Assembly (NCBI GenBank): GCA_019022495.1
Contig: JAFEKR010000026.1
Span: 620,001-684,000 of the forward strand
Origin: Epichloe hybrida
Lineage: Eukaryota > Ascomycota > Sordariomycetes > Hypocreales > Clavicipitaceae
Direction of reading: 5' to 3'
Length of the DNA stretch: 64,000 bases
Below are positions 13,020 to 25,900 of the stretch, in pieces; the stretch's first letter is position 1, and the number at the start of each line of letters is the position of its first letter. Under the pieces are notes generated by a model that saw nothing but the letters and a program-made list of their open reading frames with translations, ran no database searches and had not been told where the DNA came from. Made by a program: the position numbers and the translations under genes.

Positions 13020-14414
13020 AAGGGGGGGGGGGTGTTATTATTATTATTACATTAGTGGTAGGCCTTAGTAATAGTGTAAGCTAGCTTTATAATAGTTTTA
13101 GCTATTTATTAGACTTAGGTATTACCTACCTCCTAGGCGGAGATAAACTAGGCTAAGTTATTATTTATAGTTCTTATACTATAAAAGAATTTAGTAGCTA
13201 GGTTATTATATCCTTAGCGGGTAGGCATTATCTAGATAAGCATAAGTTACTATACCTTAGAGGTACCCTAGGCATAGGCTATACCTATAGGGGAGGAGGC
13301 TAGGGGCTAGGCCTTAGCTAAATTAATATAAGTAGTAGTAAGTATACTATTAAAACATTTATAGTGGTAAATAAAAGTTTTTATAAGGGTAGCACATTAC
13401 CCCTTATTATTACTAGTCTATAGTATAGCTAGAGTCTTAATAGCTTTTCCTATATATATAAGATTCTTAAGATATTTAAAGATATAGTAAAGTTTTAGGT
13501 TTATACTATATAAGTACTTCTCCTAGAGGTATATATAATAGCTAGCTTAATAATAGTAATAGGCCTAGTTTAGCCTTAGAGTGTAGTTAAGGGTACCCTT
13601 ATTTTAGAGATTATTTATATAAGGACTATATAGAAAATCATACTCCTTACTATTAAAGAGGTCCTTATTATTAGAGTCTCCTTTTAAAATATACTTATTA
13701 AGGTAAGTATACTTAGATAGGGTAGGAGAGGGTAAAGGAAGGGGAGGGGGTATACTAGTAGTAAGTTAGTTAGAGGGGGAGATAATACTACTTATAATAA
13801 AGAGTAAACTAGATATAAGAAAGGAGCTTAAAGGTAGTAAGATAATTAATAAATAAGGTTAGAAAGGGTATAAAAAGAAGAAATTATAATAATAGGGAGG
13901 TAAAAGGATATAAAGTTAAGGGAGGGGAGATAAGGTATTTATATTTTAGGATAAATTAGTTAAGCTTTAATTAAAGTATAGGTTATTTATATTTATAAAT
14001 AAAGGCTAGGAGTAAATAGGGGTGGTATATTATATAATAAGAGGCTAGATAATTACTAATAAGGGGGCTGCTTAAAGTAAAGCTTAAGTTTAGTAAGTAA
14101 TAGATAGAATATAAGATTAGGGTAAAGTTAAGGGGGTAGAGGAGGTAGGGAGATAGCTAGTAATAGGGGGGTTTTAAAAGAGGTAGCTAGTGTTTTTAAG
14201 GGTAGGACTAGAGTAAGGTAAGGTGCTTACTATACTAAAAAATTTTCTACTTTATATAGCAGAGATATAACCTTACCTAGTGACCTACTAGCTTTACTAG
14301 GCTACTTATATTACCTTACTAGGTTTTTTTATAGTAGCTATGTAATAGGGGTCTAGTATTAATATACGCTTACTTTTTTATAGGAGAAGAAAGGGAGGGA
14401 TAAGTATAGGGGTA
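13020..14414. other. Unassigned 3' internal region of Gypsy-A
   Basis: Between the integrase-like remnant and the 3' LTR lies about 1.4 kb that opens with a run of ten G residues at about 13021-13031. I cannot assign it to gag, pol or LTR. It is RIP-like, with TAG/TAA codons in all frames. It could be a third open frame, a long 3' non-coding region, or another small insertion. I see no terminal repeats that would mark an insertion. Confidence 0.4.
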
Positions 14415-14649
14415 TATTATAGACTTAAGCTATAAGCTTAGGTTAAGTCTAGCTCTAGAAAGGCTCTAGAAAGTATATATACTCTAGGCAAAGGGGTTAG
14501 GGCTTTATATAAACTACGCATAGACCGCATATAAGGGGATATATATCTAGATGCTATGTAACACTAGTAGAGTTCTCCTTTCCTTCTGTAAGAATAATAT
14601 TCTTATTCTGAACGCTTATACGCAGTAGCCATAAGGCCAGTTCCTAACA
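14415..14649 (+). repeat. 3' LTR of Gypsy-A
   Basis: It aligns base for base in length (235 bp) with 1517-1751. The left ~150 bp are TpA-converted and the right ~70 bp are preserved, ending CCTAACA. The target duplication ACAAT follows immediately. Confidence 0.88.
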
Positions 14650-16621
14650 ACAATACATGTATTATTTGTATTGTTTTGTATTTTTTTTTTCTTTTTTTTT
14701 AGTTTTAAGTAAATTCCTTAATTATAAGGTATATATAGTTAATATAATAGCTTATAATAGCTTATAATAGCTTATATATATATATTACTTCTATTACTTC
14801 TATTACTTAAAATATTATTAGTGTTAAAGTTTAATTAAAAATAAATAAGTAATAAATTAATATAATATAAATATAAGTATTTATAAGTAAATTACTATAG
14901 AAAAAGCTAGACTTATTAATTATTTAGTATTTAAAGGTTTTTTAAAATATTAATAAAATAAAATTCCTTTCTTTTTTATGTTTTTAATATTATACTATTT
15001 ATAATTTTATACTAATAGAAAGTAAGTCCTAATATAACTATAAGACTTACTTTAGTATATTTCTCTCTTTTTAACTAAAATTACATAACTAAGTAAAGAG
15101 ATTATTATGTTTATAGTATAACTAATAGGACCCACTTTTAGACCCACTTTTGTATATATATTTCTTTTTAGCTAGAATTATATAACTAAGTAAAGAGATA
15201 ATACTAGGTTTATAGTATAACTAATAGGACCCACTTTTATATATCCTCCTCTTCTTAGCTAAAGTTATATAACTATAGAAAGGGATTATACTTGGTTTTT
15301 AGTGTTTAACAAGACCCACTATTAGACCCATTTTTATATATGCTTCTCTTCTTAGCTAAAGTTATATAACTATAAAAAGGGATTATACTTGGTTTTTAGT
15401 GTTTAATAAGACCCATTTTTAGACTTACTTTAAGAAATACTATATAGCTAAGTAAGTAAGCTAAAAGTAATATAAATAGTTAAACTTACTTTTAAAGCTT
15501 ATTTATTTATTTACTTAATATTAAAAAAATAGTATATATATTATGATTATTCTTTATATAATATTTTAACTTTTCTTTATAAGCTTTTCCTAGGTTTTTT
15601 CCTTTTCTTTTAGTTAAAAAAAGGTTAAAAGCTAATATAATTTATTATAATTATAATAAAATAGCTTAATAGTAAAAGAAGCATTTATTAAATAAATTTT
15701 AATTTTCTCTTTATAATAAATTCCTTATATATATAAGCATATTTTTATTAGAGTTTTAATCTTATTTATTTAGAATTATAAATTATTTCTTTAGGGTAAA
15801 TATTATATTTAAAGCAAAAATACTATATTAAAATACATAGTAAATCCTATAAAGAAGCTAGAAAGATAGGATAACCTTTAAAATATAAAGAATAAATATT
15901 ACTATAAGTTAAGTTTAGATAATACTATTTATAGCTACCCTATATATATATATAGCTTAATAGTCTAAATTAGCTAAAACTTTATAATTCTATAACTAAA
16001 TACCTAAATAGTATAAAATTTAAGGATATCTTATTTAGATTATATTAAAAATCTACTATATAATAAGTATATATACTACCTTACCTTTTTAATAATACAT
16101 TGTATTGTATTGTAATGTATTGTAATGTATTGTAATGTATTGTAATGTATTGTAATGTATTGTAATGTATTGTAATGTATTGTATTGTATTGTATTATAA
16201 TGTATTTTTATATAATAAATAATTATAATAAATCATAGAAAATAGATATAAGAATAAAAAGACCCTTAATATATTAAGAAAAAATCATTTTTTAAAATAG
16301 ATATAAAAGAATATTACTAAGATATTATATATTTAAAATAAGCTTACTTTTCTAAATAAGCTAAAACTTAATAGATTTTTAAATAAATAACTAAATTATA
16401 TATAAAAATAAGAATACTATAATTAGATTATTTAAAAACTCTACTATATAATGAATTTATATAATACCCCACTTATATTTTTCCCTAACAATACATTGTT
16501 GTATTTTTAATACAATACAATACACAATACAATACACAATACAATACATAGGGCAATACAATACAATACAATACATCGAAGGGCCAAAAAATACAATACA
16601 ATACAATACAACAATGCTCTG

Positions 16622-17342
16622 AGTGTAGTATGTAGTGTAGTGTAGTACAAAGCTCTAGTTATAAGAGAAATCCTCTATATGCCTATAGAACTTAGAGAGC
16701 TTAAATTCTATATCCTTAATATAGCTACCCCCTTCCTCTTCTTAATTACTAATATAAATAAGATATAAGTTAAGATTAATAACCTTGCTAATATACTTAT
16801 CTAAGGTAATAAGACTATACCTATTATGCAATAATAGGGCTATCCTTAGTAGTTACTAGAGGTAAGAGAAATAGTTACCTTTTACCTTTTAAAAGAAGAT
16901 ATTTGTTAATTATATTATTAACTTAGTTATCCTTCTGTTTAATAACTCGCAAAGATCCTTTACTAAGCTAGTTATAAAGTTAAACACTAGGTAATTAAGG
17001 AATTAACTAAAGTCTACTACTATTACTAAATGTATAGAAAGGCCCCTAGTTAATTTAAGTTTATAATTAAAGATAACCATAAATTTAACTATAAGATTAA
17101 TACTACTTAACTTAATAAAGTTAAATAAGCCTATTATAGTATAAATAATCTTAATCTAATCTAGAAAGTTATACTTAGTAGTGCTATAGTAAATTATCTT
17201 AAACTTTTACTTATAATACTTAAAGAGTTTCTTAACTACTACTTAAAGAATAGTATACTAGAGATTAAAAAGCTTAGCCCTTATTCTTAGCCTCTCTTTA
17301 TTATTAGGATTCTTATTTAAATAATAGTAAATACCTATAAAG
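16622..17342. other. RIP-degraded AT-rich relic, left half
   Basis: Purely AT-rich DNA without an open frame or recognisable repeat termini. Because the MITE and TRIM at 17351-18367 are later insertions with target duplications, this segment was once contiguous with 18378-19517. The host element is not identified. Confidence 0.45.
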
Positions 17343-17350
17343 GGCATAAG

Positions 17351-17754
17351 CAGGCAATTGTACTCGTGTAATGTAATTGTTTTGTAATTGTTTTCTTTAT
17401 TTTTATATCTAACTTATGATTAAAGATATTATCCTAATAATCATATAATCTTATAGAGTAAAATTCAAAGAAAAATACTATATATAAAAGTGGGTCTGAA
17501 AGTGGATTGTTAAGCTATAAAGTAGAAAAATAACTTTTGTACTTATTTTTAGTGCTAAAATGTAATTGTTTTTAGTATTTATAATTACAGACGTACGACC
17601 CACTTTTAGACCCACTTTTATATATTATACTTTACTTCGATTTTTACTCTATAAGATTACGTGATTATTAGTATAATATCTTTAATTATAAGCTAGATAT
17701 TAATTCTTTAAGAAAAACAAACAATTACACGATGTAATTGTTTACAATACTCTA
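17351..17754. mobile_element. Fold-back hAT-like MITE
   Basis: A 404-bp element whose two halves are imperfect inverted repeats of about 150 bp. The left arm reads through CGTGTAATG, TTAAAGATATTAT, ATAATCTTATAGAGTAAAA and AAAAGTGGGTCT, and the right arm is its reverse complement. The right terminus CAATACTCTA is CAATGCTCTG with two G-to-A changes, so it matches the terminal repeat of the larger hAT-like elements; the left terminus is CAGGCAATTG. The 8-bp target duplication GGCATAAG lies at 17343-17350 and, beyond the later TRIM insertion, at 18370-18377. An 8-bp duplication is characteristic of hAT elements. Confidence 0.75.
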
Positions 17755-17757
17755 GGC

Positions 17758-17930
17758 TGTAAGAGACCTAGAAGGTGTGCTAGAAATCCCAATAGACCAA
17801 AAGATCCGCCAATGCTAGCCATTGCTAACATTACACCTTATAATTACTTAAGACTTATACTATTGCTTGCGCACCCTATAGGCTACCCTGTGGGCCTCGC
17901 GCCCTATAATCCTACGTACAGCGCCTTATA
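17758..17930. repeat. Left LTR of the TRIM-like element
   Basis: It aligns with 18193-18367. In its first ~65 bp it keeps the C residues that the right copy has lost; after that it is the more mutated copy. Confidence 0.8.
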
Positions 17931-18139
17931 ATTATCCTTCCCTTCCCTAGGGCTTATCCTAAGCTAGCGCGCCGCCACTATCTAGTTAGGGATTAGCCTA
18001 GCACCTGTGGCCACGGATAATTAGTAATTACAAACCCCCAAGGCTTAGTATAGGTGGGACCCGTACCTGCCCTGTAAGCCTAACATAAGCTGCCTAGCCT
18101 AGCGATTAATCCCAGACCTTACAGGATTCAAACCCTGCG

Positions 18140-18150
18140 GGATTCGAACC
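18140..18150 (-). promoter_or_regulatory. B-box-like motif inside the TRIM
   Basis: On the minus strand this reads GGTTCGAATCC, matching the Pol III B-box consensus found in the T-arm of tRNA genes. A second, similar GGTTTGAATCC lies 15 bp further along the minus strand. A weak A-box-like TAGCTAGGCTAG precedes it. No full cloverleaf could be drawn by eye, so this may be a captured tRNA or SINE fragment rather than a working promoter. Confidence 0.3.
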
Positions 18151-18192
18151 TAGGACTAGCCTAGCTAGAAGACTTATAACGGCTAGCATAAT

Positions 18193-18367
18193 TATAAGAG
18201 ACCTAGAAGGTGTGCTAGGAATCCTAATAGACTAAAAGATCTGCCAATGCTAGCCGTTGCTAACATTACACCTTACAATTACTTAAGACCCCTGTACTGT
18301 TGCTTGCGCACCCTATGGGCTGCCCTGTGGGCCTCGCGCCCCACAATCCTACGTACAGCGCCTTACA
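18193..18367. repeat. Right LTR of the TRIM-like element
   Basis: It aligns with 17758-17930. It is mutated near its left (inward) edge, including the terminal TG changed to TA, and preserved near its right (outer) edge. Confidence 0.8.
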
Positions 18368-18377
18368 TAGGCATAAG

Positions 18378-19517
18378 TAACCTAGCTTATATATAAAATC
18401 CTATATCTATAAGATAAAAGCGCTTTCTATATATTTAGAATAACCTAGTAAGAGTAGTTTAAAGTAATAGTCTATTATAAATTAATCCCTTAGCGCCTGC
18501 TAATATATATATAAAGATATTATTATTAAAATTCATAGCTACTAGTATATTTTAAGATATATTACTCTTTTAAGAGAAGAATTACTACTACTTTACTACT
18601 AGAATAAATATAAGTATATATATGCTATTAATTACACTTATTATACTATAGAACGCGCGTTTGCTTAGATCCAACGTAATGCGTATAGAAATATAATTTA
18701 GCTTTAGTTAATAAATAAAGGTAGTATATAAACACCTTATTAGATTAATAACCTTATAGAATATCCTTAATACTAATAACTAGCCTAATTTAAAGTAAAA
18801 AGCTATATTTTACTATAGCTTATTAAATACTATAATCTATAGGAAGATTATAACTATTTACTTAATTAACTAGTGTTTAGTAAGCTTAAGGTCTATATTA
18901 CTTTAAAGCTATTAATAAAGGTTAGAAAATATAGCCTTTAGTATATAAAAGACTTCTTAAAACCTTAAAGTAAAAGAGATATAAAGGAACTTTTTATATA
19001 AGGTAATTAAGACTATTAGTAATCTATACCTAATTATTATAGAAGGATTAGTGTTATTTTATAGTATATTTTATATAAAAGAAATATTATAAAGGATTAA
19101 TATAGTAATAGTAAGGTATAGGTTATTATTATTATTATTTTCTTTAACTAACTTTAATAGGAATTACTTTAAAGAAAAGAAGTTTATCTCTATTAGTATA
19201 TTAGAGAATATAGAGTATACTAGTTTAGCTAAAGAGTGCGCTAATTTAACTAGAGTATACTAAAATATTTAATATACTTTTTTTTACTATATTAGTAGTA
19301 AAAACATGACTTTTTCTTTATAGCTTCCCTTTTTTAGCTACCTAACTAGCCCTTGCTAACTTAGTATATTATAAATAAGGGCCTTTAGAGGTGTGGTAAT
19401 TACCTATAAGCGTGCGCTATAAAAACACTAACTAAAAATAGGAAGGCCCTAGTCTTTACGGAATTATAGGTCTAAAAATAATGAATTTTAAACGACTGCG
19501 CCGAATTTTAGATGACT
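18378..19517. other. RIP-degraded AT-rich relic, right half
   Basis: The continuation of the relic at 16622-17342. No gene is visible. Near its right end a ~20-bp direct repeat occurs twice in tandem (GAATTTTARAYGACTGCGCC, about 19483-19522), the last copy ending in the target site of Gypsy-B. Confidence 0.45.
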
Positions 19518-19522
19518 GCGCC

Positions 19523-19720
19523 TGTGAGGCCCCACTCACGAGTCACAACACGGGTGCACCCCGCTAGCGTACCACGCTGTAGGGCTAGGTTCACGTAACA
19601 CTAGCGAGCCACTAGCTATAAGTTAGCGACTTACACGTATAACACACTTAGACCTAGTAAGCTTTAGTTAATATATAAACACCCCTATATCTCTTACCTA
19701 GCTATCCCTTTATTTTTATA
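19523..19720 (+). repeat. 5' LTR of Gypsy-B
   Basis: It starts TGTGAGGCCCC and ends TTTTTATA (TTCTCACA in the 3' copy). It is GC-preserved on the left and TpA-converted on the right. Confidence 0.85.
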
Positions 19721-22700
19721 ATTCTAAAGCTTCTCTTACTAGCTACCTAAGAGTAATATAAGGGGGAGAATAACCTAATTTACTAGAACTATACTATATA
19801 TTACTTAGGATTAGCTAGATAATAGTAATACTATAGCTAAGGATATACTATGTTTTATAACCTTATCTAAAGCTATACCCTTTACTATAGTAGTAGAAAA
19901 GGTAGTAGTTAGGGAGCGAATTACCTAGCTTAAGTAACTTAAGGAACTATAGGATTAAGAAAAGAAGCTTACTAACTTAATATAATCTTATAAAGAACTA
20001 GTAAAAAGGGGCTAAAAGGATAGTTTATTCTTAAGCCTTAGTAGCTAAGAAGTTAAGGTCTAAAATATTATAGAACTCTAATACCTTATAAACCTATAGA
20101 AGCATAAGATATAGCTTAATAACCTTAACTATGCCTTTAAGAGGGTAAAGAAGAAGTATTACTAGGATAACTAAAAGATTCTCTTTATACTTAACTATAT
20201 ATATATAAACTATTAGGCTAGATAAGACTAATATATTAAAGAATAACTAGCTAATAGTTAGGATTATCCTAAGAATAACTAGGATAAGTTCTAAGACTAG
20301 ACTCTTATACTACTTAAAGACTCTATAAGTTATAATATATAAATAGCTATATAGCTAGAAAATGCAAAGTAAAAGAAGGGCTAGAGTCCTATTAAGTTTA
20401 GTATTTACTTAGATTTACTAGAGAAATACCTAGAATATACTTTAGAAAAGACTTATACTCTTATATTCTTTATAAAATTACTTCCTAACTTATAAGATTA
20501 TATTAACCTATATATAAATACTACTAGTCTAATATAAGAAGATATTATATAACTTACCTAGTAATTCTAGGAGGTAATATTAAAGAATAAGTAAAAGCTA
20601 AATAATTTAGAAGAGAAAGGGCTATATAAGGTAGCTTAATACTAAAGATATAACTCCCTATAAGGGTATTAGCTAAATAAGGACTAAAGAGATAAGAATA
20701 AGGATAAGGAAAAGACCCTAGCTACCTATCTAAATAATAATAGACTATAAGGAAGAAGATAGTGCTTTAATTATAGTAGTATAAAGTATATTATTTATAA
20801 TTATAATAAGCTAAGGAAAGACTAGTAAAAGAGCTAGGAAAACTCCTAGAGGTAGAAGTAAAAGCCCTTACCTTTACCTTAGATACTAGGGTACTAATAG
20901 GACACTAATTCTATATACTAGTTACTATTTATAGGCATAAAGACATTAAAATAGTAGTAAATCTTAATAGTTACACTAAGATTAATATTATAAGCGCCTA
21001 ATTTACATAGACTTATAAGCTTAATTAGGCTAAGGCTATAGCACCTATCTTAAAGGTAGTAGGGGCTTTAATAGTCCCCTAATATAGTATCTATAAGGTG
21101 CCTATTATAATTAAAGATTTATAGGGCAAAAAGAAAGATCTTAAGTTACTATATATAGCTATTAATAAGGACCTAAGAGTAAAGGGAAGCCTTATATTAA
21201 TTAGAATATATATACTTATAGAAGAATATATATATCTTTACTTATACTTATAAGAATAGTAGTTTAAAAAGAGAAAGGTAGCCTTTTTACTACTAACTCC
21301 TTATAAGTTTATAAAGGTAATACATAATAAGATAATTATATATACTATTATAGGCATATTAAAGAATAAGTTTATCCCTCTTAAAGATAAAGAGAAGGTA
21401 AGAGTATATAGAACTATTAAAGATATCCTAGAGAAACTATATAAGTTTAAAGATATATTTATATTAGATAAGGTAAGGAGCCTCCTATTAAAGAAGTTAA
21501 CTAACTATATAATTAATCTTATACTAGGAGCTACACCCCTATATAGACTAATCTATTCTCTCTCCTAAAGTAAGCTTAGAGAGCTTTAGGAATATATTAA
21601 TAATAACCTAAAGAAAGGCTAAATAAGACCCTTAAAGAGCCTAGTAAGCGTGCCTATTTTATTTATGCTAAAGAAGGATAGAACGCTCTAGCTATATATT
21701 AACTATTAAGGGCTTAAAAAGGTAACATAGAAAAATCACTACGCTCTCCCCCTAATTTTAGAGATCCTTAATTAATACTAAGGGGCTTATTTCTTTTCTA
21801 AGATTAATATTAAGAATGTGTACTACTAAATTTATATTAAAGAGAGCGATAAGTAAAAGATAGCTTTTTACACGTATTATAGGCACTATAAGTACCTTAT
21901 AATGCCTTTTAGGTTAATAAATACCCTAGCTACTTTCTAGAGTTATATCTATAAGGCACTATATAGGCTAGTTAATACTATTTATATAGTATATCTAGAT
22001 AATATCTTAATCTTCTCTAAGATAAAGGAGAAGCATACTAAATATATTAAGTAAGTTCTTAAATATATAAAGTTAGTAGAGTTATATATAAAACCCTCTA
22101 AGTACTCTTTTTATAAAGAATTAGTAAAATTCCTAGGATTTATTCTCTTTATTAATAGGATATTAATAGATACTTACTAGGTTAATATAATTAGAGAATA
22201 GAAGGAGCTAATAAGTTTTAAGGATATATAGTTATTCCTTAGGTTTTATAACTTCTATTAATAGTTTATTTATAAATACTCTAGGATTATAGTACCTCTT
22301 TATATACTAATAAAAGGTAGTTAAAATAGCATCTAAACTAGGAGGTTTATATTTAAAGAAAAGGAGTGGTTAGTATTTAACTAGCTAAAAGATACCTTTT
22401 AGTAAGCGCCTTTACTCTAATACTATAACTTAAGTTAAGTAGTGTATATTAAAATAAATACCTTAATTTTTATAATAGTAGGAATCCTATCTTAGTAGGA
22501 TAATAAAGGCTATTAGTATTTAGTAGCCTTTTAGTTAAGGAAGTTTATAGACGCTAAATATAACTATAGCATAGCTAATTAAGAGTTACTTACTATAGTA
22601 AAGTTATTTAAACACTAGTAATATTATATTAAAGGTATAGAGATACCTATAGAGGTCCTATTAGACTATTATAACCTATAAACCTTTATAAGGCAGTAGA

Positions 22701-25700
22701 AGCTAAATAGAAGATAGGCATAATAGTATATATTCCTCTACCCTTTTTATTTTATAATTAAGTATAAACTAGGGAAAAGTAACCCTATAGATATACTATT
22801 AAGAAGGTCTAATTATAAGGGTAAACCTATATTAAATAAGGCACTCCTACTAGAGCTTTAAAGGAAAATAGTAAATATATTTATAGTAAAAAAAGAAGTA
22901 CTAATATATTAAAGAAGTTATAGCATAATGCTAATCTTAGAACTTACTAAGGCAAGAGTAGCCTAGGTAAAAGGCTAGTTAGCTACTATAAATCTAGTAA
23001 TAAGTTAGCTAAATAAGGGTAATTTTAAGGAGAAGGTAGTATATATTTAAGATATTAGTATAGTATAAGTAATTTAGGGGGCTATTATATTACTAAATCC
23101 TTACTAATCCATAGTAAATAAACCATTAGCATAACTACTAAGGAAGGCATAGGACTAAGATTTAGATTTATAAAAGCATAAAGGTAAGGTTAACTCCTAA
23201 GTAAAAGGGAGGGGAAAAGCTAGTCTATAGTTACATAGCATAAGGGGCCTCCTAATATATAAAGACTAGGTAATTATTCCGTAGGAGCCTATCTTATAAT
23301 AGGAGCTTTTATAGCTATACTATAATAATTTATTAGTAGGTTACTTTAGAACTAAATATACTCTTAAACTACTAAAATATTACTATTAGTAGCTAGTAAT
23401 AAGTAAAGCTATTTTAAACTATATATCTAGCTATAGAGTATACTAGTATATAATAGCTAGGAGGCACTGCCTATATAGAAGCCTTAAATTACTACTAATA
23501 CTAAGGTAACTATAGGTAAAGATCTTAATAGATTTTATTATAGGATTACTACTAGTATAGCTAGGTAACTAAGAAACTAACGTAATCCTAGTAATTATAA
23601 ACTAATTTACTAAGTACTTTATTTTCCTCCCTATATAAACTATAATTAATATAGCTAAATTAGTAAAGCTATTTTATAAGGAGATTAAGCTTTAATTTAG
23701 GGCGCTAGAGGGCATTATATCTAATAGAGAATTAGTGTTTATAAGCTAATTCTAGTTAGATATATATTACTTATTATACATAAAGCATAAGCTTTTAATA
23801 GTATTTTACCCCTAAACTAATAGGTAAATAAAGAGAATAAACTAAGTGCTTAAATATTACTTATAATACTTTATTAAAGAAAACTAATAGCTATAGCTAA
23901 AGCTACTCCTAATAGCTTAATTCGCGTGTAATAATACTATTAATAAAATAATAGGTTACTCCCTTAACTATACTTTTATAGGCTATTTACCTAAGTTTTA
24001 TCTAGCTCTTAAGGGTAAAAGTAGGGAGGGGGAGGTCCTAGAAGCTTATATATATATATAAAAGCTATATAAGGTTAGGGAGAAACTAGTATATAACTAG
24101 GTAAGAGCCACTAAAGTATAAGTAAAGTATTATAACTAATAACACTAGCTATTAACCTTAAAAAAAGGAGACTTAGTACTACTATTAGCAAAGAATATTA
24201 GACTTAAAGACATAAAATAAAAGCTAACCCCTAGATTTATTAGGCTATTTTAAATACTTAATACTATAGGTAAATAAGCGTACTAACTAGCGCTACCTAA
24301 TAAGTATAGTTAACTATATAATATGTTTTATATTAGTTTATTAGAGCTATAGAATTACTAGAAAGATACTATAAATAAAGAAATACTAATACTAAACCTT
24401 AAAGATAAAGATAATAAATTTAAAGTTAAAGAAGTTAAGGATTATAGGAAGACTTATAAAGGTAATAAATACCTAGTAAAATAAAAGGGTTAGCTAAGTA
24501 AATATAATTAATAAGTAGTAGTAAAAGATATAAAAGGTGCTTAATATATAATTTAGGCCTTTTATTAAAGCAAAATAAGGAGGAAGTATAGTAAGTTATA
24601 AGCAAATTATAAGCACTAAGGAATAATATTACTATAGTAAAGGCTTAATATTATTAGTTACCTAAAAATTTTGCCTAGAGGCTTATATTATATTATAAAA
24701 AAACAGAGAAAATAGTGCCTAAAGCATAGGTAAAGTAACTAGAAAACCCTTTATTATAGCCCCTAGATAGGAGATAACCTTACTATTAATAAACCTATAC
24801 TTTACCTTATTCTTATTAGCCTAAATTACCTTCTTTATAGTATAGAAGAAGTAGTATACTACTATAGCCTAGGTAATATAGCCTAGATTTAATAAATAAA
24901 GCTAAAGAACTATATATACTTCCTATATAGCTATAGTATTCTCTAGGTTCTCCTATTAAAATATTAGTAAAGCCCTAGTAAATAAATAATAAAAAGCTAA
25001 GGGTAAACTAAAAAAGAGGGAAATAAGGCTATAGTTACTAAGGTAATTTATAACTACTACTAAGAAACTAGATAGCTTTAGTAAGAAATAGAGGTAACTT
25101 ATATAGAAAGGTTAGTAAATAATAAGTAATTAGGTTAGGATTTAATAGACTTAATATACCTTTATAGCACTAGTTAACCTAAAGGTAATATAGTATAAGG
25201 TGTTTATATAGTTAAATCCTATAACTAAGTTAAGGATATACTTAGTAAAACTATAGTAAGTCTTCTCTAAAAAAAATACTAATACCCTCTTTATTTAGGG
25301 CAAAAATAGTAGCGCTTATAAGGGCCTATACTTACTTATAAATAACTATTAGGTTAGAAAAGTTACTAGCTATTATTACTATAGCCTAGTATAGAAAAGT
25401 TAGTAAGTTAAAAGCATATAGTAATAGAATACTAAGTAACTTACTATCTTATAAGTATTACTACGCTTATTATATTAGAGATAATACTTTAACTACTTAT
25501 CCCTAGTAATACTACTTCTAAGTAAAGAATAAGAAAAACTATATATAATCCTTAGTAAAGTATCCTTAATTAGTAAGTGCCTCTTAAAGTTAGTATAGCT
25601 AGTGTATAAGTAATATATATAAGAGCACTTATAAAAGTAAATAGTATTAGCTTTTATAATAAAATAGTAAGGATAAGTATATAATAAGTTAGGGTAAATA

Positions 25701-25900
25701 AAGTCTAATTAAAATTAATTAGAATAATCTAGAGTTATAAGGAGGAAAAGGGAGTAATATAATAGTAAGTTATAATGGAATTTATATTATAAAGCTAACT
25801 AATTTATTTATTATTATTTTTATTATTAGCTAGTTAGTAAATAGCTATATTAAGGCTAGGGAAAGCTATTTAGAAGCCTAGCTATAAGTAAGGGAATAAT

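Larger units (their letters stand above)
1517..14649 (+). mobile_element. Ty3/Gypsy LTR retrotransposon (Gypsy-A), RIP-degraded, with nested Copia insertion
   Basis: Two 235-bp LTRs (1517-1751 and 14415-14649) are bounded by the 5-bp target duplication ACAAT (1512-1516 and 14650-14654). Without the inner element it is about 6.9 kb. In the forward direction a zinc-knuckle remnant lies near 2670-2725. Reverse transcriptase lies at about 3860-4145, where FRLAGVLVTF and the active-site line YLDNMLVYL are still readable (family form Y-D-D). RNase H and integrase remnants follow to about 6065 and resume after 12345. Every frame is broken by TAA/TAG codons of the kind made by C-to-T and G-to-A changes. 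A purine-rich tract precedes the 3' LTR (about 14383-14414). It is inserted in the hAT-like copy 1. Confidence 0.88.
1447..16621 (+). mobile_element. hAT-like non-autonomous element, copy 1, split by an LTR retrotransposon
   Basis: The left part is 1447-1516 and the right part 14655-16621, about 2.04 kb once the insertion is removed. The ends are perfect 10-bp inverted repeats: CAGAGCATTG at 1447-1456 and CAATGCTCTG at 16612-16621. Both termini carry arrays of the pentamer CAATA/TATTG, and the interior holds an array of TGTATTGTAA units (about 16090-16195). It aligns along its whole length with the inverted copy at 26015-28061. There is no transposase frame. The flanking octamers (1439-1446 and 16622-16629) do not match, unlike those of copy 2. 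Confidence 0.75.
17758..18367. mobile_element. TRIM-like miniature LTR retroelement
   Basis: Direct repeats of 173 bp (17758-17930) and 175 bp (18193-18367), starting TGTAAGAG and ending CTTACA, flank a 262-bp interior without coding capacity. The 5-bp duplication TAGGC (17753-17757 and 18368-18372) shows integrase-type insertion, exactly at the right edge of the fold-back MITE. Size, LTR length and lack of coding fit the TRIM class of non-autonomous LTR retrotransposons. The interior is much more GC-rich than its surroundings and contains a tRNA-like box (18140-18150). Confidence 0.8.

Noticed and set aside
18120..18192. A functional tRNA gene on the minus strand
   Set aside because: The B-box-like motif is good, but I could not pair acceptor, D and anticodon stems by eye.
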